From: Actinobacteria bacterium OV320
GTDB lineage: Bacteria > Actinomycetota > Actinomycetes > Streptomycetales > Streptomycetaceae
DNA: 64,000 nucleotides
Direction: 5' to 3'
NCBI GenBank assembly: GCA_001298545.1
Contig: LJCX01000001.1
Span: forward strand, 310,001-374,000
The translations under genes and the position numbers were made by a program. Of this stretch, positions 1-8,112 are shown piece after piece. Under the pieces are notes generated by a model. The model was not told where the DNA came from. It saw only the letters and a program-made list of their open reading frames with translations, and searched no databases. Numbering within the stretch: the first letter of the stretch is position 1; each line of letters begins with the position of its first letter.

Positions 1-3000
1 TCCCCAACCTGGCGGCGGCGTTCAACGACCTGGCCACCCACCGCGGTGCCACGGGCGACCGCTACGGTGCGGTGGACGCGGCCGAGAGCGCCGTACGGAT
101 GCAGCGGGAGCTCTTGGCCGAAGTCGGCCTCGAACACGAGGAGTCCCTGGCGAGGTCGCTGAACACGCTGGCGACCCGCAGAGCCGCGACCGACGACCGA
201 GCCGGCGCGCTGTCCGCCGCTGACGAGGCCGTGCGGATCTACCGCCACCTCGCACAGGCGGCCTCCTCCGTGCACCTGCGCGATGCGTATCTGTCCGATC
301 TCGCCGCGTCCCTCAGCAACCTGTCCCAGTGCCAGGCGTCGACGGAGGACCGGGAGGCAGCCCTCGACGCAGCCGAGGAGGCGGTCGAACTGCGGCGCCG
401 GTTGCTGTCCGGACAGACCGACGACACCCTCGCCGACCTGGCTCACGCATTGAGCAATGTGTGCGGAGACCGGTCGGGCGCCGGTGACGACGATGCCGCG
501 CTGGAGGCAGCCGTCGAGGCCACCGGCCTGTACCGGCAGCTGGTGGACATCAATCACGCGGTCTTCACCCCAGATCTGGCGGCGTCACTGAACAACCTGT
601 CGGTGTGTCGCTCCCGCACCGGCGACTTCGAAGCCGCCTTGGCCGACGCCGAAGAGGCCACCGCGCTGTACCGCGTCCTGGCCGCGGACGATGAGAGCGT
701 GTTCGCCGTCGACCTCGCGATGTCGCTGAACACCCTGGGGAACCGACGTGCCGAGTCGGGCGACCGCCAGGGAGCGCTGGCGGCGGCCACCGAAGCGGTG
801 GAGCTGTATCGGCACCTGTTCGACCAGGACCAGGATGTGTTCGTTCTCGACCTCGTGGCGTCCCTCAGTAACCTGTCCGCCGCCAGGGCGGCCCTCGGAG
901 ATGTCCGGGGTGCGCTGGAAGCAGCCGAGGAAGCTGCCCAGTTGTGCCGATACGCCTCGGACACCAAAGGCGGCGCTTTCTCCGCCCAGGTCGCCCGGGC
1001 GCTGAACACGCTGGCCCTGCGGCGCTCGGACGCGGGCGATCAAACCGGTGCACTCACCGTCGCCCGGGAAGCGGTGGCCTTACGCCGGCAGCTGGCGTCG
1101 GCCGAGCCCGGCGCGTTCACCCGCGAACTGGCGATCTCCCTGAACAACCTGTCCCACCGTCTCTGGCTGGTGGGAAACCGCTCCGAGGCCGCGGAAGCGG
1201 GCGAGGAGGCACTCGTGCTCTACCGCCGCCTCGCGGCGACCAACAGGGCCGCCCTGCTGCCGGATCTGGCTGCCGCGGTGAACAACGTCTCGGTTCTGGC
1301 GGGCGACGTGGGCGATCGCGACCGTGCCCTGGCCCTCGGTGAGGAGGCGATCGTCCTCTTCGGCGAGCTGGCCGCGACCAACGCCGACGCCTGGAATCCA
1401 GGTCTTGCCGGTGCGCTCAACAACCAGTCGGTGAAGCTCACCGAAGCCGGTGACCACGAAAGGGCTTCGGCAGCCGCTCGGGCGAGCGTCACCCTTCACC
1501 GCGAACTGGCCACCGCCAACCGCACGGGCTTCCTGCCCGACCTCGCCATGGCCGTCAACAACCTGTCCCGCTCTCGATACGAGTCGGAGGATCTTCCCGA
1601 GGCGGTTTCCGCGGCGGAGGAAGCGGTTGAGCTGTACCGGGAAGTCGTGTCGGAATCGGGAGATGCGTTCACCGCGGACCTGGCCAGGGCGTTGAACAAC
1701 CTGTCCGCGGTGCTGGCGGACACCGCGGACCACCGAGCGGCGCTCGACTCGGCGGAAGAAGCCGTGCGGCTGTATCGCGCATGCATGACAGCTCATCCGA
1801 CAGCCGTCGTCCTGGACCTCAGCAAGGCGCTGAACAACGTCTGCTCCGCGCGACTGGCTCTGCGGGACCGCAGCGGAGCACTGGAAGCGGTCCGTGAGGC
1901 GACGGAACTGCTCCGTGCGCTGGTACGGACCGAGCCCGCCTTCACTCTCGACCTGGCCCACACTCTGAGCGGCCTCTCCCAGGCGCGGTATGTCACACAG
2001 GACTTCGAAGGAGCGCTGGCGGCCGCCCAAGAGGGCGTGGCACTCCTGCGTGGGCTCGCCGGTGACGATCCGGCGTCGTTCACATCCGACCTGGCCGTTG
2101 CCACCTGGTCGCTGGCCGACCTGCTCAGGATCCGGTCGCCCGCCGAAGCCTCCGCTGCCTGGGAGGCATCCGCGCGGACCGCTCCCAAGGGACACGGGCA
2201 GGCAGAGGTCTGGGCGGGCTTCGCAGACTGGTACACAAGTCAGGGCGACCGTCGCGCAGCGGCCGAGGCCTTGCGGCGCGCAGCGAAGCTGGCCCACCGC
2301 GACGACGCCCGCTCACCCGCCTACCTGACCGGCCGGGTCCGACAGCAGATCCGTAGCCTCGCGCTGTCGTTCGAGCCGTCACCGTCCGGACTGCCCGAAT
2401 GGGCGGTGGACCCGATGCCCGAGGCCGACCTGGAACTCGTTCGCTCATGGACGGCCACCCGAGACTGGCCGGACGCCGAGGCCGTGCTCCGCGCCCGGGC
2501 AGACGTGGTCACGGGATCCACCCTCGTCGCCAGCCTCCATCTTCACCTCATGCTGCGTCCGGACGACGACAGCCTGCGGCAGTTGCGCCGGCTCGTGGTC
2601 TCCATCGGGCGCCGGGGCCTGAATCCCGTACTCACCGAGCGACGCGAGCGGTATGCCGTCGAGCAACTCCTGCGCGATTGGATGGTTCAGCCCACCCGGG
2701 CGCGGTGGCTGAACCACCTCGAAGCGCACCGAGGGCAACTGTGCACCGACGTGGCGGCCGAGGTGCTCGCCGCCTCTGCCGACCCGTCCGCACGAGAACA
2801 TGCGGCAGTGATCGCTCTGGCCAGGGTGATGTCCATGGAGACGGTGGCCGATCTCGTCACCCATGCGGCGATTGCCGCGGACCTGGCCCTGGAAGCGCTG
2901 GAGCAGTCGAATCCGGGGCGTCTGAGGGTGCTCACCGAAGCCAACCCGGCAGCCCTGGACGAACCCGGCGTCGGCTTCCTGCTACGGGCGGTGCTGGATC

Positions 3001-3185
3001 TGGAACGAGGGGACATCGAGGAGGCCGTACGGGTGATGAGGACCGGTGCGGCCACCGCCACGCCGATACAGCGACGGGCGCGGGCTGTGAACCTGACCCG
3101 CTGGGCGGCGCACGCGGACCTGGACCACCTGCCGGCCGTCACGGCCCTCGCCGATGCACTGCGCGACCCGGCCGACCAGGAATGA
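1..3185 (+). CDS. Large tetratricopeptide-repeat protein, 5' end outside the window
   Basis: The frame is open from the window edge (first full codon at base 3), so only about the last 1060 residues are visible and the true start lies upstream. Roughly fifteen tandem repeats of about 48 residues fill visible residues 1-750. Each has a core like SLNNLS followed by GD..AL.AAEEAV.LYR.L, the pattern of paired TPR helices. The last 300 residues lose the repeat and form a non-repetitive helical region with no motif I recognise. No signal peptide or membrane segment is seen. Related actinobacterial arrays often follow an N-terminal CHAT, NTPase or HTH domain, which cannot be judged here. A scaffold or sensor role is inferred from the repeat class only. 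The next gene is convergent. Confidence 0.85.
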   Translation, partial: PNLAAAFNDLATHRGATGDRYGAVDAAESAVRMQRELLAEVGLEHEESLARSLNTLATRRAATDDRAGALSAADEAVRIYRHLAQAASSVHLRDAYLSDLAASLSNLSQCQASTEDREAALDAAEEAVELRRRLLSGQTDDTLADLAHALSNVCGDRSGAGDDDAALEAAVEATGLYRQLVDINHAVFTPDLAASLNNLSVCRSRTGDFEAALADAEEATALYRVLAADDESVFAVDLAMSLNTLGNRRAESGDRQGALAAATEAVELYRHLFDQDQDVFVLDLVASLSNLSAARAALGDVRGALEAAEEAAQLCRYASDTKGGAFSAQVARALNTLALRRSDAGDQTGALTVAREAVALRRQLASAEPGAFTRELAISLNNLSHRLWLVGNRSEAAEAGEEALVLYRRLAATNRAALLPDLAAAVNNVSVLAGDVGDRDRALALGEEAIVLFGELAATNADAWNPGLAGALNNQSVKLTEAGDHERASAAARASVTLHRELATANRTGFLPDLAMAVNNLSRSRYESEDLPEAVSAAEEAVELYREVVSESGDAFTADLARALNNLSAVLADTADHRAALDSAEEAVRLYRACMTAHPTAVVLDLSKALNNVCSARLALRDRSGALEAVREATELLRALVRTEPAFTLDLAHTLSGLSQARYVTQDFEGALAAAQEGVALLRGLAGDDPASFTSDLAVATWSLADLLRIRSPAEASAAWEASARTAPKGHGQAEVWAGFADWYTSQGDRRAAAEALRRAAKLAHRDDARSPAYLTGRVRQQIRSLALSFEPSPSGLPEWAVDPMPEADLELVRSWTATRDWPDAEAVLRARADVVTGSTLVASLHLHLMLRPDDDSLRQLRRLVVSIGRRGLNPVLTERRERYAVEQLLRDWMVQPTRARWLNHLEAHRGQLCTDVAAEVLAASADPSAREHAAVIALARVMSMETVADLVTHAAIAADLALEALEQSNPGRLRVLTEANPAALDEPGVGFLLRAVLDLERGDIEEAVRVMRTGAATATPIQRRARAVNLTRWAAHADLDHLPAVTALADALRDPADQE

Positions 3186-3447
3186 GCTCACACACAGCCG
3201 CCACGGGCCGGCCGGCCACAGCCATCCACCAGTCGGACCGTCGGCTCGCAGGGCGATGTACCAAGTCTTGGGCTTGGTCTTGCGGCCGTCGCCAGACGCG
3301 CCTGCCTCTGCGGCAGTCGTCGATCCTGTCCTCGAGAGTCAGGACCCGGGCGTGCACGCGACGGTGAAGACGTTGGAGTGCCGTCGGTCCGTCGGGCCCC
3401 AGCGGCGGTGTCGTGCAGCGGGTGGAACGGGGGCCGGGCGGTCAGCG

Positions 3448-4155
3448 TCAGCGTGAGGCCCTGCCGCGTCCCGCGACCTGCCCCTGCCCTGGATGCAGTT
3501 GCTCGTACACGGGCGCGAACTCGAACGGGTACTCCACACAGGTCTCGCCCGCGAAGCACTGCACGGCGTGGCGGCGCATCCGGGGTCCGTAGGTGGCGTG
3601 GTCGATCAGGTCCGTGTAGGTCTGTCGTTCGCCCAGTTCCAGCAGGCCCGCGGTGTCGGCCAGGTAGACGTCGAAGCCCGGGTACATGATGCCGAGGTAG
3701 GGCATGTCGTCCAGGTCGAGCGCGAGGACCGGGTACTCGCCCTCCTCGTCGGGCTCGGTGACGGCCAGGATCCGTCGTGAGTCCGACCCGCCGGGCAGGA
3801 CGAAGCACTCCGGGAAGTGCCCGGACAGCCATGCGAACGGCTCCGCCCAGAAGTCGCCCATCTCGTCGCCGACCACCTGGTCGATCGACCGCGGCGCGAA
3901 TCCGCCGTCCGGCGTGAACCACCCGTACCGCTCCAGCAGGCTGGTGTCGTACGCCAGCCAGGAGCGCAGGCTCGGTGGCAACGGGCGCCCCGACGGGAAC
4001 ACGGCCTTCGCGAGTACCTCCTCGGGCATCGGCCTGGCCTCGCCGCCTTCCACCCAGGGCACGTTCACGTACGGCAGCAGATGCGGCAGCGCGCTCGCTC
4101 CAGGATCGCGGCGCACGGCCTCGACGACCTGTTCGGTCAACGGCACTCCGTGCAT
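3448..4155 (-). CDS. SMI1/KNR4 (SUKH)-like protein
   Basis: A 235-residue cytoplasmic protein without signal or membrane segments. The pattern LPPSLRSWLAYD near residues 58-69, then a hydrophobic stretch ending PVLALDLDDMPYLGIMYPGFDVYL, resembles the SUKH fold, whose members are often immunity proteins for polymorphic toxins or partners in regulation. The start at 4155 is chosen because GAGAGG lies 8 bases upstream; a longer frame from 4182 has no such site. No toxin gene lies beside it, so an immunity role is not supported by context. Assignment rests on overall pattern, not on an invariant motif. The downstream 262 bases (3186-3447) hold only a short, possibly decayed minus-strand frame. 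Confidence 0.6.
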   Translation of the reverse strand: MHGVPLTEQVVEAVRRDPGASALPHLLPYVNVPWVEGGEARPMPEEVLAKAVFPSGRPLPPSLRSWLAYDTSLLERYGWFTPDGGFAPRSIDQVVGDEMGDFWAEPFAWLSGHFPECFVLPGGSDSRRILAVTEPDEEGEYPVLALDLDDMPYLGIMYPGFDVYLADTAGLLELGERQTYTDLIDHATYGPRMRRHAVQCFAGETCVEYPFEFAPVYEQLHPGQGQVAGRGRASR

Positions 4156-4201
4156 GGGTTTACCTCTCGTTCGTGCGACCAAGGGGTGCGCTCAAGGGAC
4201 G

Positions 4202-4231
4202 CAGGGGCCGGCCCGGCAGGGGCCGGCCCGG
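4202..4231. repeat. 15-bp perfect tandem duplication
   Basis: CAGGGGCCGGCCCGG occurs twice back to back. Each unit contains the self-complementary GGGCCGGCCC-like core, so the pair can form hairpins. Confidence 0.9.
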
Positions 4232-4333
4232 CCTGCGAACCGCTGCTCCATGGTCAATCGCCCGCCTGCGCAACCTTAGGCGTCGGGACGGACGCAGGAC
4301 TCGCCGCCCTCCAGAGGCAGCCGACCAACGCCT

Positions 4334-4375
4334 GCAAGCTGCAAGCTGCAAGCTGCAAGTCGCAAGTCGCAAGTC
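4334..4375. repeat. Six-copy 7-bp tandem repeat
   Basis: Three copies of GCAAGCT are followed directly by three copies of GCAAGTC. The change of the last two bases between the two blocks suggests two rounds of expansion. There are no spacers, so this is a microsatellite and not a CRISPR array. Confidence 0.9.
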
Positions 4376-4483
4376 GCTCTTCCGATACTCCGGCCCGGTC
4401 CGGGACGCATCGGTGAGGACGCGCTCCGGGCCGGGAGAGGCAGGGGCGGCCGTCGGGCTCGAGGCGTCCGGGGCCGGGTGGAC

Positions 4484-5623
4484 TCAGAGGCCGTAGCTCT
4501 TGCCGATGATGTCGCGCTGGATCTCGCTGGTGCCCCCGTAGACGGTGGAGACGACGGCGGCGCGCAGATGGCGTTCCATGCCGTACTCGGTGGCGTAGCC
4601 GTAACCGCCCATCATCTGCATGCACTCCAGCGCGACGCGCTTGGCCGTCTCGGTGGCCTTGAGCTTGGCCATCGACGCCTCGCGCGGGAAGAGCCGGTCC
4701 GGCCGGGCGTCGCAGTCCGACGCCACCTCGCGCACCAGCAGCCGGGCACACTCGATCTCCGTGGCGAGGTCCGCCACGCGGTGGCGCAGCGCCTGGAAGG
4801 AGCCGACGGGCCGGCCGAACTGCTCGCGCTCGCGCACGTAGGCGACCGCGTCGTCGAAGGCGCGCCGTGCCAGGCCCAGCATGTTGGCCGCCAGGAAGAG
4901 CCGCTCGTGGTTCAGCCCCGCCATCAACTGGCGCCAGCCGGAGCCGACTTCACCGACGACCGCGTCCGCGGGCAGCAGTACGCCGGTGAGGAACACGTCG
5001 TTGACCTCGCGGCCGCCCATGGTCTCGATGCCCCGGACCTCCACTCCCGGCGTGTTCATGGGGACATGGAACATCGTGAGTCCCTCGTGCCGGTCCCCAC
5101 CCGTCCGTGCCACCAGTAACATGCTCTCCGCGACATGGGCGTTCGAGATCCAGGTCTTCTGGCCCTCGACGAGCCAACTCCCGTCGGGCCGCCGCTCGGC
5201 GCGGCAGCGCAGGGCGGCCACGTCGGAACCGGCGCCGGGCTCCGACATGGCGACGGCCAGCACACGGCCCCGCGCGGCGCCGCCGAGCACCGTGCGGCGC
5301 TGTTCCTCGGTGCCGAAACGCTCGTACACCTTGGCGGTGATCACGGTGGTGATGAAGCCGCCGGCGGGCACCAGCCCGTAGGAGGTCTCCTCCAGGAAGA
5401 CACAGGCGTCGGCGAGGCCGCCGCCTGCGCCGCCGTACTCCTCGGGCAGGCAGACGCCGAGCCAGCCGAGGTCGGCGAGCATGGCGTAGATCTTGGGGTT
5501 GTGGGGTTCCCGGCCGCCCTGGGTGAGCGCGTCGCGCTGCACGGGGCTTCCGCACTCGCGCTGGGCGAATTCACGTACGGCGGCGGCGAAATCGGACTGC
5601 TGCGGGGTGAGGCGACTGCCCAT
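4484..5623 (-). CDS. Acyl-CoA dehydrogenase family protein
   Basis: A 379-residue FAD enzyme, usual length for the family, expected to catalyse alpha,beta-dehydrogenation of an acyl-CoA thioester. The signature MSEPGAGSDVAAL (mid-protein) and the C-terminal QMMGGYGYATEYGMERHLRA and YGGTSEIQRDIIG are clear. The usual C-terminal catalytic Glu of MCAD-type enzymes is replaced by Gly (YGGT), while LNHERLFLAA carries a Glu where isovaleryl-CoA and long-chain dehydrogenases place theirs; this points to that subgroup, by recall of the family. GGAGG five bases before 5623 fixes the start. It is divergent from the TetR gene at 5753 and shares its operator region, so TetR control is likely. Substrate unknown. 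Confidence 0.88.
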   Translation of the reverse strand: MGSRLTPQQSDFAAAVREFAQRECGSPVQRDALTQGGREPHNPKIYAMLADLGWLGVCLPEEYGGAGGGLADACVFLEETSYGLVPAGGFITTVITAKVYERFGTEEQRRTVLGGAARGRVLAVAMSEPGAGSDVAALRCRAERRPDGSWLVEGQKTWISNAHVAESMLLVARTGGDRHEGLTMFHVPMNTPGVEVRGIETMGGREVNDVFLTGVLLPADAVVGEVGSGWRQLMAGLNHERLFLAANMLGLARRAFDDAVAYVREREQFGRPVGSFQALRHRVADLATEIECARLLVREVASDCDARPDRLFPREASMAKLKATETAKRVALECMQMMGGYGYATEYGMERHLRAAVVSTVYGGTSEIQRDIIGKSYGL

Positions 5624-5644
5624 GGGTCCTCCGAACACAAGGGG

Positions 5645-5677
5645 ATGGCGTGGTGGGACAAATGGCGTGGTGGGACA
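5645..5677. repeat. 16-bp direct repeat in the acyl-CoA dehydrogenase leader
   Basis: ATGGCGTGGTGGGACA occurs at 5645-5660 and again at 5662-5677, one base apart, between the dehydrogenase start and the putative operator. It would lie in the 5' untranslated region of that gene. It may bind a second regulator or be a simple duplication. Confidence 0.85.
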
Positions 5678-5685
5678 CAGGGTGA

Positions 5686-5712
5686 GATACAAATATATGG
5701 TAGTTGTTTCAC
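5686..5712. promoter_or_regulatory. Putative TetR operator, copy A
   Basis: A 27-bp imperfect inverted repeat with outer arms GATACAA and TTGTTTC, lying between the divergent acyl-CoA dehydrogenase and TetR genes. Nineteen of 27 bases, including the first 8 and last 9, recur with identical spacing at 11361-11387. The same AT-rich stretch could supply a -10 (TATATT on the minus strand) for the dehydrogenase. Operator function is inferred from symmetry, position and recurrence. Confidence 0.6.
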
Positions 5713-5752
5713 TGTCTCTATGGAGTGGGGTGCGGGTACCGTGAAAGGCACC

Positions 5753-6379
5753 ATGAAGACATCTGCGAACGACTCCCTGCTGGCCCGGGCCATCGCCCGG
5801 CCGGAGACAGAGGAAAAGCTGGCGCGGCAGATCCTCGACGCCGCCCTGGAGCAGTTCACGACCTTCGGCCTGCGCCGCTCCTCGGTCGAGGACGTCGCCA
5901 AACGGGCCGGCGTCTCGCGCGTCACGGTGTACCGCCGCTTCCAGAGCAAGGACGGACTGGTCGAGGCGTGCCTGCTGCGCGAGGGCAGCCGCTTCTTCCA
6001 GAAGCTGGACTCCGCCGTCGCCTCGCTGCCGACCATGGAGGACCGCGTCGTGGAGGGCTTCGTGGTCGCCCTGCGGCACACCAGGGCCCATCCGCTGTTC
6101 GGCGGACTGCTGAAGCTCGAACCCGAAGTGGTTCTGCCCTACTTCACCGTCCAGGGCGGCGCCTCCCTCGCCGCCACCACCGACTACCTGACCGCCCATC
6201 TGCGGCGCGCCCAGCACACCGAGGGCCGCCCGGAGACCGACCCCCGGCCGGTGGCGGAGCTGATGGTGCGCGTCGCGGTCTCCTTCCTCCTCAACCCGGC
6301 CGGCTGCATCGAACTCGACGACGAGGAACAGGCCCGCGCCTTCGCCCGCAGATACCTCGCGCCGCTGCTCGACGCCTGA
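5753..6379 (+). CDS. TetR/AcrR family transcriptional regulator
   Basis: A 208-residue dimeric repressor type. The N-terminal HTH reads SSVEDVAKRAGVSRVTVYRRF (about residues 40-60) after a helix with ILDAALEQFTTFG; the rest is the variable ligand-binding helical domain. The start at 5753 follows GAAAGG by four bases; in-frame GTG 5741 and ATG 5720 are alternatives. It is divergent from the acyl-CoA dehydrogenase gene with a symmetric operator between them, and convergent with the aldehyde dehydrogenase gene. A near-copy of the operator in front of the DUF6230 and DUF2236 operons suggests it governs all of them, perhaps sensing an acyl-CoA or isoprenoid-like ligand (inference). Confidence 0.88.
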   Translation: MKTSANDSLLARAIARPETEEKLARQILDAALEQFTTFGLRRSSVEDVAKRAGVSRVTVYRRFQSKDGLVEACLLREGSRFFQKLDSAVASLPTMEDRVVEGFVVALRHTRAHPLFGGLLKLEPEVVLPYFTVQGGASLAATTDYLTAHLRRAQHTEGRPETDPRPVAELMVRVAVSFLLNPAGCIELDDEEQARAFARRYLAPLLDA

Positions 6380-6393
6380 CCCTGCGCGCGCGG

Positions 6394-8112
6394 TCAGCGC
6401 CGGGAGTGCAGCCACCGCATGAGCGCGACGGCCCTGGCCTTCGTCGCGGCCGGGGTCGCGAACGACGTCAGATCGACCGGCGGAGCGAAGCGCCGGACGG
6501 TCACCGACTGCGGGGCGGTGAAGGCCCGCAGTCCGTCCGCGCCGTGGATCCGGCCGAAACCGGAGTCGCCGGACCCGCCGAACGGAAGGGCCGGGACGGC
6601 GGCGAAGCCCAGCACCGAGTCGACGGAGACCGCGCCCGCGCGCAACCGGGAGGCCAGCGCGGCCCCGGCGCGACCGCTGCCGCCGAAGACCGCGGCGCCC
6701 AGCGCGTAGCGCGAAGCGTTCGCGCGCCGAACCGCCTCCTCCTCGTCCGCCACGGCGTTCACCGCGACCGTCGGCCCGAAGGTCTCCTCGGTCATGGCAG
6801 GCGAGTCCTCCGGCACGTCGACCAGGACCACCGGCTCCACGAAAGCTCCGGCCGCCGGCGCCGAATCCGCGCCGCCGAGCGCCGCGGCCGCCCCCGCCGC
6901 CAGCGCATCGCGCACATGCCGCCGCACCACCGTCGTCTGGTCCGGCATCGTCATCGGACCATAGGCCGCGTCCGGACCGGCACCCGGCCGCAAGTCCCGG
7001 GCCCGCTCCACCACCTTCTCGCACAGCTCCGCGTGCACCTGCCGTACGGCGTAGACGCGTTCGACGCCCGCGCAGGTCTGCCCGGCGTTGCCCATCGCGC
7101 CCCACACGATCGCGTCGGCCGCGGCATCCAGATCAGCGCCCGCCGTCACGATGACCGCGTCCTTGCCCCCGCACTCCGCGAGGAACGGCGTGAGCGACTC
7201 GGCGCACACCGCCATCACCTTGCGCGCGGTCCCCGGGGAGCCGGTGAAGGCGACCTTGTCTACTCCGGAGCGGGCCAGCGCCCCGCCGGTCGCCGCGGCC
7301 CCGGTGACGACGCCGAACAGCCCGGCGTACTCGGGCACGGCCACGTCGAACAGCTCGGCGAGCAGCACTCCCGTACCGGGCGTGTACTCGGAGGGCTTGA
7401 AGACCACGGCGTTGCCGGCCGCCAGGGCGTAGCCGATGGACCCCATCGGCGTGTACACGGGGTAGTTCCAGGGGCCGATCACCCCGACGACGCCGAGCGG
7501 ACGGCGGACCACGGTCGCCGCCTGGTGCATTGCCACGACCCCGGAGCGCACCCGGCGCCGGCGCAGCACGCGCCCGGCGTTGCGGGCCGCCCAGGACAGG
7601 TGCTCCAGGGTGAGCAGCAGTTCCAGTTCGGCGTCCTGCCGGGGCTTGCCCGTCTCCGCCGCGACGGTCCCCGCCACGGCGTCCAGCGCCGACGCCAACT
7701 CCCGCTTCCAGCGCAGCAGATGGCCGCGCCGCTCGGTGGCGGAAAGGGCAGCCCAACGGGCCCCGGCCGCCCGCGCCCGCCGCACGGCACGGTCGACGTC
7801 CAGCGGCCCGTGCACCGGGTACGCGGCGAGGACCTCGCCGGTGACGGGGGAGCGGGAGGTGAAGCTGTCCGGCGGGGGAGTGCGCCGGTCGACGGAACCT
7901 GCCCGCGCGCCGTCCGCGGCGGTGGAACCGGTTTCTGTGGGTCCGGAGGAATCGGTGGCGCCGGGGTCCGTGGGCCCGGCCGGGTCCGTGGCGGCGGGTT
8001 CCGCGAGTCCGGCGGGGCCGGTGGTGGCGGGATCCGGCTGGCCGGCGGTGTCGGTGGAGACCGGTTCCGTGGGTCCGGCGGGCCGGTCGGCGTTCTCGGT
8101 GGTGTGTGTCAT
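6394..8112 (-). CDS. Aldehyde dehydrogenase with repeat-rich N-terminal extension
   Basis: NAD(P)-dependent aldehyde oxidation is expected. Catalytic residues are intact: Asn216 in GPWNYP, Glu313 in FLAECGGKD and Cys347 in GNAGQTCAG, with the cofactor motif FTGSPGTA at 289-296. The catalytic domain begins near residue 82. The first 80 residues are an unusual low-complexity tail of Ala, Thr, Pro, Gly, Asp and Glu built from imperfect copies of TDPAGPT-like units, absent from typical family members of 450-500 residues. The start codon overlaps the stop of the upstream MpaB-type gene (ATGA at 8109-8112), so the two are translationally coupled. The enzyme probably oxidises an aldehyde released by the oxygenase (inference). 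Confidence 0.9.
   Translation of the reverse strand: MTHTTENADRPAGPTEPVSTDTAGQPDPATTGPAGLAEPAATDPAGPTDPGATDSSGPTETGSTAADGARAGSVDRRTPPPDSFTSRSPVTGEVLAAYPVHGPLDVDRAVRRARAAGARWAALSATERRGHLLRWKRELASALDAVAGTVAAETGKPRQDAELELLLTLEHLSWAARNAGRVLRRRRVRSGVVAMHQAATVVRRPLGVVGVIGPWNYPVYTPMGSIGYALAAGNAVVFKPSEYTPGTGVLLAELFDVAVPEYAGLFGVVTGAAATGGALARSGVDKVAFTGSPGTARKVMAVCAESLTPFLAECGGKDAVIVTAGADLDAAADAIVWGAMGNAGQTCAGVERVYAVRQVHAELCEKVVERARDLRPGAGPDAAYGPMTMPDQTTVVRRHVRDALAAGAAAALGGADSAPAAGAFVEPVVLVDVPEDSPAMTEETFGPTVAVNAVADEEEAVRRANASRYALGAAVFGGSGRAGAALASRLRAGAVSVDSVLGFAAVPALPFGGSGDSGFGRIHGADGLRAFTAPQSVTVRRFAPPVDLTSFATPAATKARAVALMRWLHSRR

Larger units (their letters stand above)
4156..4483. other. Non-coding stretch with two tandem repeats
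   Basis: 328 bases between two minus-strand genes. It contains a perfect 15-bp tandem duplication (4202-4231) and a six-copy 7-bp repeat (4334-4375), but no convincing gene. The GC-rich duplication could fold and act as a terminator for the acyl-CoA dehydrogenase gene that ends at 4484. Confidence 0.6.

Noticed and set aside
3186..3447. Possible decayed gene on the minus strand (GDGRKTKPKTWYIALRADG)
   Set aside because: The stretch looks protein-like but is short, has no start codon or ribosome site, and I could not place it in a family. It is left as unassigned gap sequence.
4334..4375. CRISPR-like array
   Set aside because: Units are 7 bases and contiguous without spacers, and no cas genes are present. 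It is a microsatellite.
4484..7105. Minus-strand open frame of 873 codons read as one protein
   Set aside because: Only the last 379 codons match a family and have a ribosome site (start 5623). The upstream part is Arg/Gly-rich shadow of the TetR and aldehyde dehydrogenase genes.
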